Part shown: piece after piece, positions 55,444-64,000 of the stretch | Layout of the letters: each line of letters opens with the position of its first letter | Position numbering within the stretch: position 1 is the stretch's first letter | From: JAGNLV01 sp964612145 | GTDB taxonomy: Bacteria > Zixibacteria > MSB-5A5 > GN15 > FEB-12 | NCBI GenBank assembly: GCA_964612145.1 | Contig: CAZTBP010000005.1 | Span: 1-64,000 of the forward strand | DNA: 64,000 nucleotides | Reading direction: 5' to 3' | Position numbers and translations under genes: made by a program | Notes under the pieces: generated by a model | Told to the model about the DNA's origin: nothing | What the model saw: only the letters and a program-made list of their open reading frames with translations | Database searches by the model: none

Positions 55444-56721
55444 CTACTGTTTGGGAGATTCACCCGGGTACGGAGACTTGAACCATACCTTTGAACCGGC
55501 GCTGGTCTCCGGCATGCAGCGATAGACGACCCACATGCCGCCAAGACACATCATGCCTGCAACGACAAACGGCAGTTCAAAGAAAACCACTGACAACAGT
55601 CCGGCCAGCAAAGGTCCAATGGCAATCCCGAGGCCGAAGCCGGTGGTCACGACACTCATCTGGCGTCCCTCACCGCCTTCTTTGGCGAGATCACCAACGA
55701 CGGCAAAAGCGGGGGCGGCAATGCCGGCCCCGGCAATACCCTGGAGAAAGCGGTAGCCGATGAGTTGCGTCGAAGTCGCCGACCACCCGAGGAGGGCAGT
55801 GGCCGGCGCGAGGAGAAGTAGGCCGCCGAGCACGAGCGGTTTACGCCCGATAATATCAGCCAGCCGTCCAAGGGGGACCTGAAAAATCAGGCGGGAAATC
55901 ATGACCATGCTGAAGGCGACCCCGAAGCCGAGAGCGTTCATGCCCAGTTTTGCGTTGAATTCGTTTTCGAGCGTGGTGACCATGGAAAACGCCACCGCCA
56001 TCAGAAAAGTAGCTACGGCTGCAGAGAGTATGCCCGGCTGCATAAGTGCCCGGTCGAGCATCTTGAATCCTTTGGCGGAGGTAGTGCTGTTGGTATTGTT
56101 GATATCGTGTACCCAGAGCTGCACCATGATCATGGCCAGCAATACGAATCCGCCGCCGACAATAAAGGCGGCGTCGAATCCAAACTTCACTTTCAGAAAG
56201 CCGCCCAGGATTGGCCCGGACGAAAATCCAACCAGCCGCAGCATACTGTAGACGCCCATCGAAGCGCCGCGTGTCTGGCGGCGGGTGACGGCGGCCATGA
56301 TTGCCATCGCCGCCGGGATAGTCGTGGCAACGCCGATGCCCTGCATGATGCGCAGGCCGAGCAGATGATAGAATTCGTCGGCAGCCATGAAGGTCAGCGT
56401 TCCGGCCAGCATCAGAAGCAGACCGATTTGAATTAACGGTTTGCGTCGGCCAAGCTTGTCGCTGACGGATCCCATAATCGGCTGCATGATGGAGGCGACG
56501 AAACCGTAGATGGAGATGAGGATGCCGACCAGGATCGGGACGGGAAAGTCGAAATGGGTGTGCGATAGCTCGGCGACATAGAGGGGAATGATTATAATCA
56601 GGATGCTGTTGCCGATAGCATCGGCCATGCGAGCAAATGAAATCGCCAGCACACCCCGGCTAAAACCGTACTTTTCAAAACGGTTCTTATCGATCTCAGT
56701 TGTCGACTCGGGAGTCTTCAT
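55444..56721 (-). CDS. Major facilitator superfamily transporter
   Basis: A 425-residue protein with 12 predicted helices, of the drug-efflux/MFS_1 type. The loop 2-3 motif reads IMGSVSDKLGRRKPL, matching GxxxDRxGRR, and is repeated in the second half (VPLGRLADIIGRKPL). Drug:H+ antiporter-like segments such as GFLKVKFGFDAAF follow helix 5. An ATG at 56808 would add 29 residues that do not look like MFS sequence, so the ATG at 56721 is preferred; neither has a good ribosome binding site. The substrate cannot be told. Confidence 0.85.
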   Translation of the reverse strand: MKTPESTTEIDKNRFEKYGFSRGVLAISFARMADAIGNSILIIIIPLYVAELSHTHFDFPVPILVGILISIYGFVASIMQPIMGSVSDKLGRRKPLIQIGLLLMLAGTLTFMAADEFYHLLGLRIMQGIGVATTIPAAMAIMAAVTRRQTRGASMGVYSMLRLVGFSSGPILGGFLKVKFGFDAAFIVGGGFVLLAMIMVQLWVHDINNTNSTTSAKGFKMLDRALMQPGILSAAVATFLMAVAFSMVTTLENEFNAKLGMNALGFGVAFSMVMISRLIFQVPLGRLADIIGRKPLVLGGLLLLAPATALLGWSATSTQLIGYRFLQGIAGAGIAAPAFAVVGDLAKEGGEGRQMSVVTTGFGLGIAIGPLLAGLLSVVFFELPFVVAGMMCLGGMWVVYRCMPETSAGSKVWFKSPYPGESPKQ

Positions 56722-56915
56722 TTTGATCTTACGATACGACACCACAGGTAAATCAACAAGCGAAACAGCTGATTGTGCCGCACGGTCCGGTTCTACCGGC
56801 CGCGACATTAGATGTCACATTTCACTCTGGCGCTCAAAAAATGATGCGAATCAGCCGACAACTATACAAGACACTCTTGACAAAGAGAGTCCGGGCAGCC
56901 AAATTGTAGGGGTCG

Positions 56916-57278
56916 ATGTACAGACAGACCGACAGAAACTTGACTGCGATGACGAAACAACTTGAAGAACATCACTCGCTCGACCAATTTCCACCGGCGG
57001 AAGCCCGCGCTATTCTCGTGCATAAGTACTATCTTTCGGAAGAAGCCGGTTGCGATGTCGGTATTGGTCAGGCGATAGACGATTGGCTCATGCATCATGC
57101 CGAGCGGTGGCGAAGACGCCGGTTGAGCCGCGAGTTGGAGATACAGCGTGGCGAGATGAAAAGACACCGGTGGCTTGAATCGGAACGGGCCGGTTGCGAC
57201 CTCGGGCAGGAGGCCGAATGGGACTGGATTCGACGTTTCGCCGCTCATTGGCGCAGCTGGTACGACCAACAGGGATAA
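56916..57278 (+). CDS. Small protein with two HKYYLSE..AG.D-type repeats
   Basis: A 120-residue cytoplasmic protein after AGGGG. It contains two related units: VHKYYLSEEAGCDVGIGQAI with DDWLMHHAERWR, and RHRWLESERAGCDLGQEAEW with DWIRRFAAHWR. This resembles the DUF4032-associated motif in which a Cys/Gly-rich turn (AG.D(V/L)G) is followed by an acidic-aromatic helix. The repeat and two identical AGCDxG turns, each with one Cys, suggest internal duplication. Function unknown. An ATG 11 codons later is also possible. Confidence 0.65.
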   Translation: MYRQTDRNLTAMTKQLEEHHSLDQFPPAEARAILVHKYYLSEEAGCDVGIGQAIDDWLMHHAERWRRRRLSRELEIQRGEMKRHRWLESERAGCDLGQEAEWDWIRRFAAHWRSWYDQQG

Positions 57279-57401
57279 GTGTCCGAAGTAACTCTTTTTT
57301 AGTCCATTTTCTTTTCCACTTGTAGAATCTCATCAAATTGAAGTTTTTTGCCGATTGATAGCAGCGGTGAAATGAATAAACCGTATCAATAGTCAGGAGC
57401 C

Positions 57402-58949
57402 ATGCGGCAAATGAACTGGAAGCCGCAGGATACAATTACCGACTCGGAGCTCAATCGCGGCCTCCGTATAAACATCTATGAGGGGTTGTCGACTCAGGCG
57501 ACGCTGGCGTTGTCCTCCGGCGTCTTCCTGGTGGGCTATGCGCTGGAACTGGGAGCAAGCAACCTGGTAATCGGGCTGCTGGCAGCTATTCCGGCGCTGA
57601 TGAATCTTCTCCAGATCCCGGGTATCTACTTTATAGAGCGCTGGCGCAATCGCCGGATGATAACGACTTACGCCACGCTCTATTCCCGGCTGCTCCTGCT
57701 CGTTTTAATCGCGATACCTTTCGTACTTCAGGGGAAGGCGGCAATTGCCGTGTTGATCGCCGGTATGGTGATCAGTTCCGGTTTTTCGGCGGTGTCGGTG
57801 TGTGCCTGGAATTCATGGATGCGTGACCTGGTGCCGGACAGCCGGATGGGAGATGTCTTCTCCCGGAAGATGAGCTATTCTTTGTTTCTTGGAATCGCGC
57901 TGAGTCTGGCCGGCGCTTTTTATATTGATCACTGGCGCCGTACCACCAGCCATGACGAGATTTACGCCTATTCAATTTTGTTTTCGTTTGCGTTTATTGC
58001 CGGCCTTATCGGGGTGTTCTTCATCACGGGGATCCCTGAACCACGTATGACGGAGCGCGCGGATGGGGCTCGGTTCCGATCAATTTTGCTGGAGCCGTTT
58101 CGGGACCAGAACTTCCGGAAGCTCCTGCTGTTTCTTGGCTCGTGGAATTTTGCTGTAAATCTGGCGGCACCGTTTTTTGCAGTCTACATGTTGAAACGGC
58201 TCGGTCTTGATATGGTATGGGTGATTGGTTTGACGGCACTGAGTCAGCTGATGAACGCCGTGTTTTATCGTGTGTGGGGTCGCTTTATTGATCGATTCAG
58301 CAACAAGTCGGTGCTCGGAATCTGCGGACCGCTGTTCATGATTTCAATTCTGGCATGGACATTCACGACATTTCCGGAAAAGCACGCTTATACGGTACCC
58401 CTTTTGATAACGATACACGTCGTAATGGGAATAGGTATGGCGGGCGTGACCCTGGCCGGCGGGAATATCGCCTTGAAGCTGGCGCCGCGTGGTTCATCGA
58501 CAGCCTACCTTGGCGATACCAGCCTCATTAACTCACTCACCGCCGGCGCCGCTCCGATTATCGGCGGTCAGTTCGCTGATTTCTTTGCCAAGCGCCAGTT
58601 CACGTGGGATTTTACCTATACCGATCCCGATGGCGCGTTGAAGTTTCAGGCCCTCAATTTTCAGGCATGGGATTTCTTTTTCTTTCTGGCGTTCCTGATC
58701 GGATTGTATTCACTTCACCGGTTGGCCTTTGTTCGGGAGCAGGGGGAGGTTGCCGAAGGCACGCTGCTTCATGAAATCCTCTCGGTGTTTTCACGGCCGC
58801 TTCGGAATTTCACGACTATCGGGGGACTGCGCAACGTTATCCTGTATCCAAGCTATATGGTTCGGCTGCGGCGGAAGAATAACGGCAAGAAAAGCGAACG
58901 CGGTAACAGGCCAACCGACAATGGTCAGGTTACCGAAGGACCAAAGTAG
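57402..58949 (+). CDS. Major facilitator superfamily transporter
   Basis: A 515-residue protein, start after AGGAG, with 12 or more transmembrane helices. The N-terminal half reads GLSTQATLALSSGVFLVGYA and SNLVIGLLAAIPALMNLLQI; the loop motif between helices 2 and 3 is ERWRNRRM. It looks like the MFS group often annotated as 'MFS transporter' in FCB bacteria, larger than usual, with a charged C-terminal tail (RLRRKNNGKKSERGN). The substrate is unknown. It is followed by a ROK-family kinase 166 bases later, so a sugar is possible. Confidence 0.8.
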   Translation: MRQMNWKPQDTITDSELNRGLRINIYEGLSTQATLALSSGVFLVGYALELGASNLVIGLLAAIPALMNLLQIPGIYFIERWRNRRMITTYATLYSRLLLLVLIAIPFVLQGKAAIAVLIAGMVISSGFSAVSVCAWNSWMRDLVPDSRMGDVFSRKMSYSLFLGIALSLAGAFYIDHWRRTTSHDEIYAYSILFSFAFIAGLIGVFFITGIPEPRMTERADGARFRSILLEPFRDQNFRKLLLFLGSWNFAVNLAAPFFAVYMLKRLGLDMVWVIGLTALSQLMNAVFYRVWGRFIDRFSNKSVLGICGPLFMISILAWTFTTFPEKHAYTVPLLITIHVVMGIGMAGVTLAGGNIALKLAPRGSSTAYLGDTSLINSLTAGAAPIIGGQFADFFAKRQFTWDFTYTDPDGALKFQALNFQAWDFFFFLAFLIGLYSLHRLAFVREQGEVAEGTLLHEILSVFSRPLRNFTTIGGLRNVILYPSYMVRLRRKNNGKKSERGNRPTDNGQVTEGPK

Positions 58950-59115
58950 GTTTACGGGGCGCGTCGAGGCTATGGCAGGACGGCTTTTACTTGACACTCA
59001 AAACCCGCAACCCTATATATTCTGCGACCTTAGGGGAGAATTCGCCGGATTTGCAGGCGGTACAGATAGTCACCGCTGCCGATGAGAACCGGAATAACGA
59101 AAGTCAGCAAAAAGG

Positions 59116-60093
59116 ATGAGCGTGCAAACAGGCTTTGCCGGAATTGATATCGGCGGTACGACGATAAAATTCGGGTTGGTAAACGGTGAGGGGAAGGTCA
59201 TCCATAAGGAGCATCGCCCGACTATGGCCGACAAGGGCGCAAAAGCCCTTATGCACCTTATCACCAATATTGGTGAGCGGCTGCTTTATTTTGCTGCCGA
59301 GGAGGAGATCGATGTTCGGCATGTCGGCGTGGGGACACCCGGGGCAGTTGACTTCCGCACGGGTCAGGTTGTCGGTCCCTCGCCTAATATTCCCGGCTGG
59401 CAGGGGATAGAAATTGGGACGATCCTGCGTGAACGACTGAATATGCCGGTGTTCGTCGACAACGACGTAAACGCGATGGCGTTGGCTGAGAATCGATTCG
59501 GCGCCGCCCACGGAGCGAAGTCGGTCTTGTGTGTTACGGTCGGCACCGGTATCGGCGGCGCGATACTTTTTGACGGCAACGTTTGGCGCGGGGCAACCTA
59601 TTCGGCCGGCGAAGTGGGACATATGAGTATCAACTTTGACGCCGGCTTTGAGCATGGAGGGATACCCGGGAGTATCGAAGGGTACTGCGCGTCGCAGGCA
59701 ATCCTGACGCGTTTGAGGAGAAAACTGGAACAGGAAATGACGCCTGGCTTTGAAGCAGTACTTGAAGGAAGCCTTGATAACCTGAATATTCGCAAGGTCT
59801 TTTCTGCGCTAAAGAAAGGCGACGACCTGGCCCGTGCCGCCATCGAAGAGACTGCTGACTACCTTGGTACGGGGTTGGCCGGTGTCGTAAACCTGCTGAA
59901 TCCCGAGATGATTGTAATCGGCGGAGGAATAGCTGAAGGGGGTGGTGGATTTATTGAGCGGGTCGATCGGAAGATAAGGCAACTGGCGTTCGATTCAGCC
60001 GTAAAAGAATTGAAAGTTGTCCGCGCCACGCTTGGAAATGAGGCCGGGTTTATTGGGGCGGCCCTGCTCGGTGAATATGCGATCAAAGCCTGA
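59116..60093 (+). CDS. ROK-family sugar kinase, glucokinase type, lacking the zinc cysteines
   Basis: A 325-residue ROK protein without a DNA-binding domain, so a kinase. The ATP motif DIGGTT (11-16), the catalytic Asp117 in VDNDVNAMALAE, and TVGTGIGGAI (141-150) are in place. ROK proteins normally have a zinc site GHM...CxCGxxGC; here GHM (168-170) is followed by FEHGGIPGSIEGYCAS, in which the three Cys are Glu, Gly and Ser, so no zinc site. It would phosphorylate glucose or a related sugar. A membrane protein gene starts 13 bases downstream. Confidence 0.88.
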   Translation: MSVQTGFAGIDIGGTTIKFGLVNGEGKVIHKEHRPTMADKGAKALMHLITNIGERLLYFAAEEEIDVRHVGVGTPGAVDFRTGQVVGPSPNIPGWQGIEIGTILRERLNMPVFVDNDVNAMALAENRFGAAHGAKSVLCVTVGTGIGGAILFDGNVWRGATYSAGEVGHMSINFDAGFEHGGIPGSIEGYCASQAILTRLRRKLEQEMTPGFEAVLEGSLDNLNIRKVFSALKKGDDLARAAIEETADYLGTGLAGVVNLLNPEMIVIGGGIAEGGGGFIERVDRKIRQLAFDSAVKELKVVRATLGNEAGFIGAALLGEYAIKA

Positions 60094-60106
60094 GGAGTCA
60101 GACGAT

Positions 60107-60484
60107 ATGGCAAAAGAAGAAAGAGAACAGCGCCCACTCACGTTTCGGCTGGCCTTCTGGTGGGGAGCGGGCTTTTCCGCAGTCTTTATATTGTACGGTG
60201 CGGTAACATTAGTGCTCGGGTTCCTCGACAGGCAGTACAATAATCTCGCCGAGCCGTTTGTATTTCTGCTGATAGGGATAGCGCTGATCTCTGTTGCGTA
60301 CGCCTATGTGCATCGGAAGCGGTGGGGATGGTACGGTGAGATTGCTGTCAACGGATTGATAATACTGTTCGCGTTGATCGGGTTTAAGAACTACGCCAAC
60401 ATCATCTTACTGGTGCTGGCAGCCGGAGCACTGGTATTGCTTTTGTCCAATCGGACAAAGGTCTATTTGTTCGGTGGGCGCTAA
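60107..60484 (+). CDS. Small four-helix membrane protein
   Basis: A 125-residue protein; the ATG at 60107 follows TGAGGAG and lies 13 bases after the ROK kinase. It has four predicted transmembrane helices (about 15-35, 47-65, 74-92, 97-113), a basic N-terminus and a short basic tail. No family recognised. Coupling to the kinase suggests a common transcript but not a shared function. Confidence 0.6.
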   Translation: MAKEEREQRPLTFRLAFWWGAGFSAVFILYGAVTLVLGFLDRQYNNLAEPFVFLLIGIALISVAYAYVHRKRWGWYGEIAVNGLIILFALIGFKNYANIILLVLAAGALVLLLSNRTKVYLFGGR

Positions 60485-60549
60485 GATTTCGGTTGACACC
60501 TGTGGAAAATGCCGTAGATTGGCGACTCTAAACGCAGAAAAGATACGCT

Positions 60550-60622
<73 letters not shown>

Positions 60623-60736
60623 CATTTTTTTGACACGAGGCACTGGCCTCTTTTTTTGTTGTGTCGCACTCCTAATTATGCAAATTGGACACAATGAGGC
60701 AAAAAAAGGGCGAATTTTTCAATCCGGAGAACTGTT

Positions 60737-61801
60737 GTGGAAGGTCGTGCCAGTCAGCGAGTTCTGGTCAGCGGTGGAGCAGGGTTTATCGGGTCGAACC
60801 TGTTGTTGCATCTCGTGCCCAAATATGCCGATTACCTGTTCATTAATGTTGATTGTCTCACATATGCGGGCAATCTAACGAATTTGATCGCTGTCGAAAA
60901 CGCCCCCAACTATCAATTCGAACACGTCGATATCCGCGATCTAACGGCTTTGCGCGATTGTTTTGACAAGTACGAGCCTACCGGAATTATCCATCTTGCG
61001 GCAGAGTCGCATGTCGATCGGTCGATAGTCGGACCGGGAGCTTTCATCGAAACGAATATTCTTGGTACTTTTAATCTGCTTGAGCTGGCCCGGGATCGCA
61101 TTCAGAGACAGGGATCGGAGAGTATTCGTTTTCATCACGTCTCGACGGATGAGGTCTACGGTTCTTTGGGCCCGGAGGGATATTTCACCGAGACTACCCG
61201 ATATCGTCCGAATTCTCCCTACTCAGCCTCGAAGGCGTCCTCGGATCACCTTGTCCGGGCTTACTTCAAGACCTACGGGCTGGATGTAGTCACAACGAAC
61301 TGCTCCAATAACTACGGACCTTATCAGTTCCCCGAGAAACTTGTGCCGTTGATGATCCGCAATGCGCGCGACGGTATTGACTTGCCGATATATGGCGACG
61401 GCAGACAGGTCCGGGACTGGCTCTATGTCGAGGATCACTGTCGGGCCCTCGACCTCGTCTATCACGAAGGAAAGACGGGGGAAACGTACAATATCGGGGG
61501 GCACAACGAGATCGAAAATATCGAGCTGGTGCGAATGATCTGTCGTATTCTGGACAACAAACTGGGTGATGAATCTCGCGAGAGCCTGATTCGGTTCGTT
61601 ACCGATCGGGCCGGCCATGACCGACGGTATGCGATCGATGCTTCCAAGATTGAGACAGAGCTAGGGTGGCGACCCGAAGTTACGTTCGAGGAAGGACTGG
61701 CCCGGACGATTGACTGGTACCTCAGCCATGAGGAGTGGCTTCAGGGCTGTCTGAGCGGTGACTATCAGAAATACTATGATGAGATGTATGCAAAGCGTTA
61801 G
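60737..61801 (+). CDS. rmlB: dTDP-glucose 4,6-dehydratase
   Basis: A 354-residue extended SDR enzyme (GTG start; GGAG upstream). NAD motif GGAGFIGS (13-20), catalytic region HVSTDEVYGSLG and YSASKASSDHLV, and the sugar-binding NCSNNYGPYQFPEKL. It converts dTDP-glucose to dTDP-4-keto-6-deoxyglucose, step two of dTDP-L-rhamnose synthesis, with NAD as cofactor. It is the first of four consecutive rml genes in one direction, with rmlA starting 13 bases after its stop. Confidence 0.95.
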   Translation: MEGRASQRVLVSGGAGFIGSNLLLHLVPKYADYLFINVDCLTYAGNLTNLIAVENAPNYQFEHVDIRDLTALRDCFDKYEPTGIIHLAAESHVDRSIVGPGAFIETNILGTFNLLELARDRIQRQGSESIRFHHVSTDEVYGSLGPEGYFTETTRYRPNSPYSASKASSDHLVRAYFKTYGLDVVTTNCSNNYGPYQFPEKLVPLMIRNARDGIDLPIYGDGRQVRDWLYVEDHCRALDLVYHEGKTGETYNIGGHNEIENIELVRMICRILDNKLGDESRESLIRFVTDRAGHDRRYAIDASKIETELGWRPEVTFEEGLARTIDWYLSHEEWLQGCLSGDYQKYYDEMYAKR

Positions 61802-61813
61802 ATGGAGGCTGTA

Positions 61814-62701
61814 ATGAGAACCGGCGTTCACAAGGGAATTATCCTCGCCGGGGGGAGCGGCACGCGGTTGTATCCGGTAACCGAGGTTGCCTGCAAGCAA
61901 CTGATGCCAATCTACGACAAGCCAATGATCTACTATCCGCTCTCGACGTTGATGTTGTTTGGGGTAACCGATATTCTCATAATTTCAACGCCGGATGATA
62001 CCCCGAAATTCAAGGCGTTGCTCGGCGACGGGCACCGGCTCGGCCTCGATATAAGTTATAAGGTTCAGGAGCGTCCGGAGGGAATCGCCCAGGCATTTAT
62101 TCTGGGTGAGGAGTTTATAGATTCTGATCCCGTGGCGCTCATACTAGGGGACAATGTCTTTTACGGCGCGTATGATTTTCTCCGAGGTGTGCGGAATTTC
62201 ATCGGTGGTGCCGTTGTTTTTAGGTACTACGTCAGGGATCCTCACCGTTACGGGGTGGTTGAATTTGATGAAACGGGTCGTGCGTTGTCGATCGAGGAGA
62301 AACCGGACAGGCCGAAATCACACTACGCTGTCACAGGATTGTACATCTACGATTCCGACGTTGTGGAAATAGCGAAGAACCTCGAACCGTCACCGCGCGG
62401 CGAGCTCGAGATTACGGACGTAAACAACGAGTATCTCAAGCGAGGTCAGCTTAGTGTCGTAAAACTGGGGCGAGGGATAGCCTGGCTGGACACCGGTACC
62501 CATGAGAGTTTACTTGATGCCGGGAATTTCATCGCAACGATTGAAAAGCGACAGGGTCAAAAAATCGCCTGCATTGAGGAAATAGCCTACCGCATGCGTT
62601 ACATTAACCGGGTCCAAATGAATGAGTTGCTGGACTCTATGGCCAACAATGACTACACGGAATACCTCCGGGCAGTGGTGCGGGAGGTCGACGGTGGCTG
62701 A
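61814..62701 (+). CDS. rmlA: Glucose-1-phosphate thymidylyltransferase
   Basis: A 295-residue nucleotidyltransferase; the ATG at 61814 is chosen because GGAGG precedes it at seven bases, whereas an ATG at 61802 would include that site in the coding sequence. Motif GGSGTRLYPVT is followed by KQLMPIYDKPMIYYPLS, typical of RmlA, with the later WLDTGTHESLLDAGNFI. It makes dTDP-glucose from dTTP and glucose-1-phosphate and is usually feedback-inhibited by dTDP-rhamnose. The TGA overlaps the rmlD start. Confidence 0.95.
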   Translation: MRTGVHKGIILAGGSGTRLYPVTEVACKQLMPIYDKPMIYYPLSTLMLFGVTDILIISTPDDTPKFKALLGDGHRLGLDISYKVQERPEGIAQAFILGEEFIDSDPVALILGDNVFYGAYDFLRGVRNFIGGAVVFRYYVRDPHRYGVVEFDETGRALSIEEKPDRPKSHYAVTGLYIYDSDVVEIAKNLEPSPRGELEITDVNNEYLKRGQLSVVKLGRGIAWLDTGTHESLLDAGNFIATIEKRQGQKIACIEEIAYRMRYINRVQMNELLDSMANNDYTEYLRAVVREVDGG

Positions 62702-63596
62702 GACGCTTCTGGTAACGGGTTGCCGCGGTCAGCTCGGATCGGATCTGGTGAAGTACTTCTCCGATAGTTACTCTGTCATCGGTTGTGACGTCTCGGAGTT
62801 TGACTTGACCGACCGGGACGCGGTTTGTCGAGCAGTTGAAGCGGCAAGACCGGCCTTAGTCATTCACGCCGCGGCATTCACCGATGTGGACGGATGCGAG
62901 AGCAGCGAAGAAACCGCTATGGCGGTCAATTCGATTGGAACGAGGAATGTCGCCGAAGCAAGCAGAGAGCTCGGGGCGAGGCTGATTTACTATTCGACCG
63001 ACTATGTCTTTGACGGCACGAAGAAGGCGCCTTATACGGAAAACGACAGACCGAATCCCAAAACTGTTTACGGGCGCTCCAAACTGGCCGGAGAGGAGCA
63101 TGTGAAGGCAACTCTGGAGAATTATGCGATTCTGCGTCTGGCCTGGGTTTACGGATACTACGGTAAGAACTTCGTCCGAACTATGATCAAGTTGGGGTAC
63201 GAGCAGACTCGGGCAGTGCAGCGAGGGGAGATTATTCAGCCGTTGAAGGTAGTTGATGACCAAACGGGTAATCCTACCTGGACGATGGAGATTGCCCGGC
63301 AAACCAATGCCGTTATCAATGGCCGGTGCCGAGGGGTTTTTCACTGTACCGCCGAAGGTGAAACGAGTTGGTACAACCTTGCCCGTCGAATATTCGAAAC
63401 CCTGGGTATGGAGATTCAGATACGGCCGTGTTCGACCGAACAGTTCCCTCGGCCAGCGCCGAGGCCGGCTTATTCATCGTTAGAAAACCTCCGGCTCAAA
63501 CAGGAGAACGTGAATATGATGCGGCCCTGGGACGATGCTCTGGAAGATTTCTTGCTAACGAAGAAGGAGAAATTGCTGAAATGCAATCCGGCATAA
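62694..63596 (+). CDS. rmlD: dTDP-4-dehydrorhamnose reductase
   Basis: A 300-residue SDR starting at GTG after GGGAGG; its start lies inside the end of rmlA. It carries the NADPH motif TGCRGQLGSDL (8-18), YYSTDYVFDGTKKAPYTEND and YGRSKLAGEEHV (YxxxK), and the C-terminal rhamnose-type end. It reduces dTDP-4-dehydrorhamnose, the last step to dTDP-L-rhamnose. The gene end overlaps the rmlC start by 16 bases, so the cassette is translationally coupled. Confidence 0.93.
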   Translation: MAETLLVTGCRGQLGSDLVKYFSDSYSVIGCDVSEFDLTDRDAVCRAVEAARPALVIHAAAFTDVDGCESSEETAMAVNSIGTRNVAEASRELGARLIYYSTDYVFDGTKKAPYTENDRPNPKTVYGRSKLAGEEHVKATLENYAILRLAWVYGYYGKNFVRTMIKLGYEQTRAVQRGEIIQPLKVVDDQTGNPTWTMEIARQTNAVINGRCRGVFHCTAEGETSWYNLARRIFETLGMEIQIRPCSTEQFPRPAPRPAYSSLENLRLKQENVNMMRPWDDALEDFLLTKKEKLLKCNPA

Positions 63597-64000
63597 ATGG
63601 CGTGATAATACGGAAACTGGGGCGATTCAGCGACGAACGAGGGTGGTTAACGGAGTTGTTTCGTCACGACGAAATTCCGGCAGAGTTTCATCCGGTGATG
63701 AGTTATGTTTCCATGACGTATCCAGGTGTGACGCGGGGGCCGCACGAGCATATCCATCAGGCAGACGTATTTTGTTTCATCGGGCCATCGACGTTTCGGT
63801 TGTATCTCTGGGATAATCGAGAGGATTCGCCAACCTACAGGGCGTATGAAACACAGGATTTTGGTGCTTCCAATCGGGCGCTGGTCATTGTGCCGCCGGG
63901 GGTAGTCCACGCCTACAGAAACATCGGTGATGTCGACGGCCTCGTTTTCAATGCTCCGAATCGTCTGTATGCCGGTGAGGGGCGCAGCCACCCTGTTGAC
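63581..64000 (+). CDS. rmlC: dTDP-4-dehydrorhamnose 3,5-epimerase-like protein (3' end outside window)
   Basis: An ATG at 63581 after GAAGGAG opens a frame that runs through the window end, giving 140 residues. It shows the RmlC cupin features: FSDERGWLTELFRHDEIP, SMTYPGVTRGPHEHIHQADV and VIVPPGVVHAYRNI. The catalytic His is probably in RGPHEH, although the usual RGLHYQ reads RGPHEH here, so a related 3-epimerase is possible. It completes the rhamnose cassette in the order rmlB-A-D-C. Confidence 0.85.
   Translation, partial: MQSGINGVIIRKLGRFSDERGWLTELFRHDEIPAEFHPVMSYVSMTYPGVTRGPHEHIHQADVFCFIGPSTFRLYLWDNREDSPTYRAYETQDFGASNRALVIVPPGVVHAYRNIGDVDGLVFNAPNRLYAGEGRSHPVD

Overview
The window most resembles a chromosome segment from a Gram-negative bacterium of the FCB superphylum, quite possibly candidate phylum Zixibacteria. 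The clues are many exported proteins with dockerin-like EF-hand cassettes of the form GNVDGD...NISDLTY...LFRGGPPPP, an M6 protease ending in a type-IX-like sorting domain (YPNPFNPSTTIRF), several outer-membrane barrels, a BamA/Omp85 protein, and strong GGAGG ribosome binding sites that match the CCTCC anti-SD tail of the 16S gene. The phylum is an inference; the 16S gene at 44954-46505 would settle it.

Layout. 1-5.4 kb is an accessory, partly decayed stretch. It holds the 5' part of a large exported protein, a six-cysteine secreted mini-protein next to a membrane-anchored thioredoxin-fold gene that carries an in-frame TGA, a transposase remnant, a C-rich intergenic region with palindromes, and a small unit encoding a membrane coiled-coil protein and a sigma-region-4-like protein. 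5.5-6.5 kb carries an exported rhodanese and a MauE/DoxX membrane protein. 6.5-14.3 kb is a minus-strand type IV pilus / type II secretion-like operon (pilB, pilC, two pseudopilins, a fused pilM-pilN, pilO, pilP, secretin). 14.5-24 kb is envelope and secretion related: a BamA-like barrel, an MXAN_6640-like dockerin protease, a zinc-ribbon protein, and a three-gene operon of a large exported protein, a PorV/FadL-like barrel and the M6 protease. 24.4-29.6 kb is a single 5.2-kb gene for a cytoplasmic PAS/GAF tandem array ending in a LuxR-type HTH with no kinase domain.

30-44 kb is a mixture. It has a WYL-type regulator with a QueT-like transporter, threonine catabolism (tdh-kbl), an exported trypsin-like protease with an in-frame TGA, a cupin, a family-4 uracil-DNA glycosylase homologue with altered motifs, an alpha/beta hydrolase, a DJ-1/PfpI protein, a glyoxalase-fold protein, and four exported dockerin-like proteins, three of them tandem paralogues. 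44.2-50.3 kb is a complete rRNA operon (16S, tRNA-Ile, tRNA-Ala, 23S, 5S) with tandem promoters, RNase III processing stems and a strong terminator.

50.4-60.5 kb contains small stress or envelope genes, several of them broken (a frameshifted lipoprotein, a deleted BioY with two in-frame TGA codons, a DUF5362-type protein with an in-frame TAG), two MFS transporters, a ROK-family sugar kinase and tRNA-Phe. 60.7-64 kb is the dTDP-L-rhamnose cassette rmlB-rmlA-rmlD-rmlC, with rmlC cut by the window end.

The most unusual overall signal is the number of otherwise well-preserved reading frames interrupted by a single stop, in several cases where tryptophan would be expected. The best candidates for unfamiliar biology are the Cys-rich peptide/thioredoxin pair, the PAS array with a DNA-binding tail, the 685-residue exported protein/PorV-like/M6 operon, and the membrane coiled-coil/sigma-4 pair.
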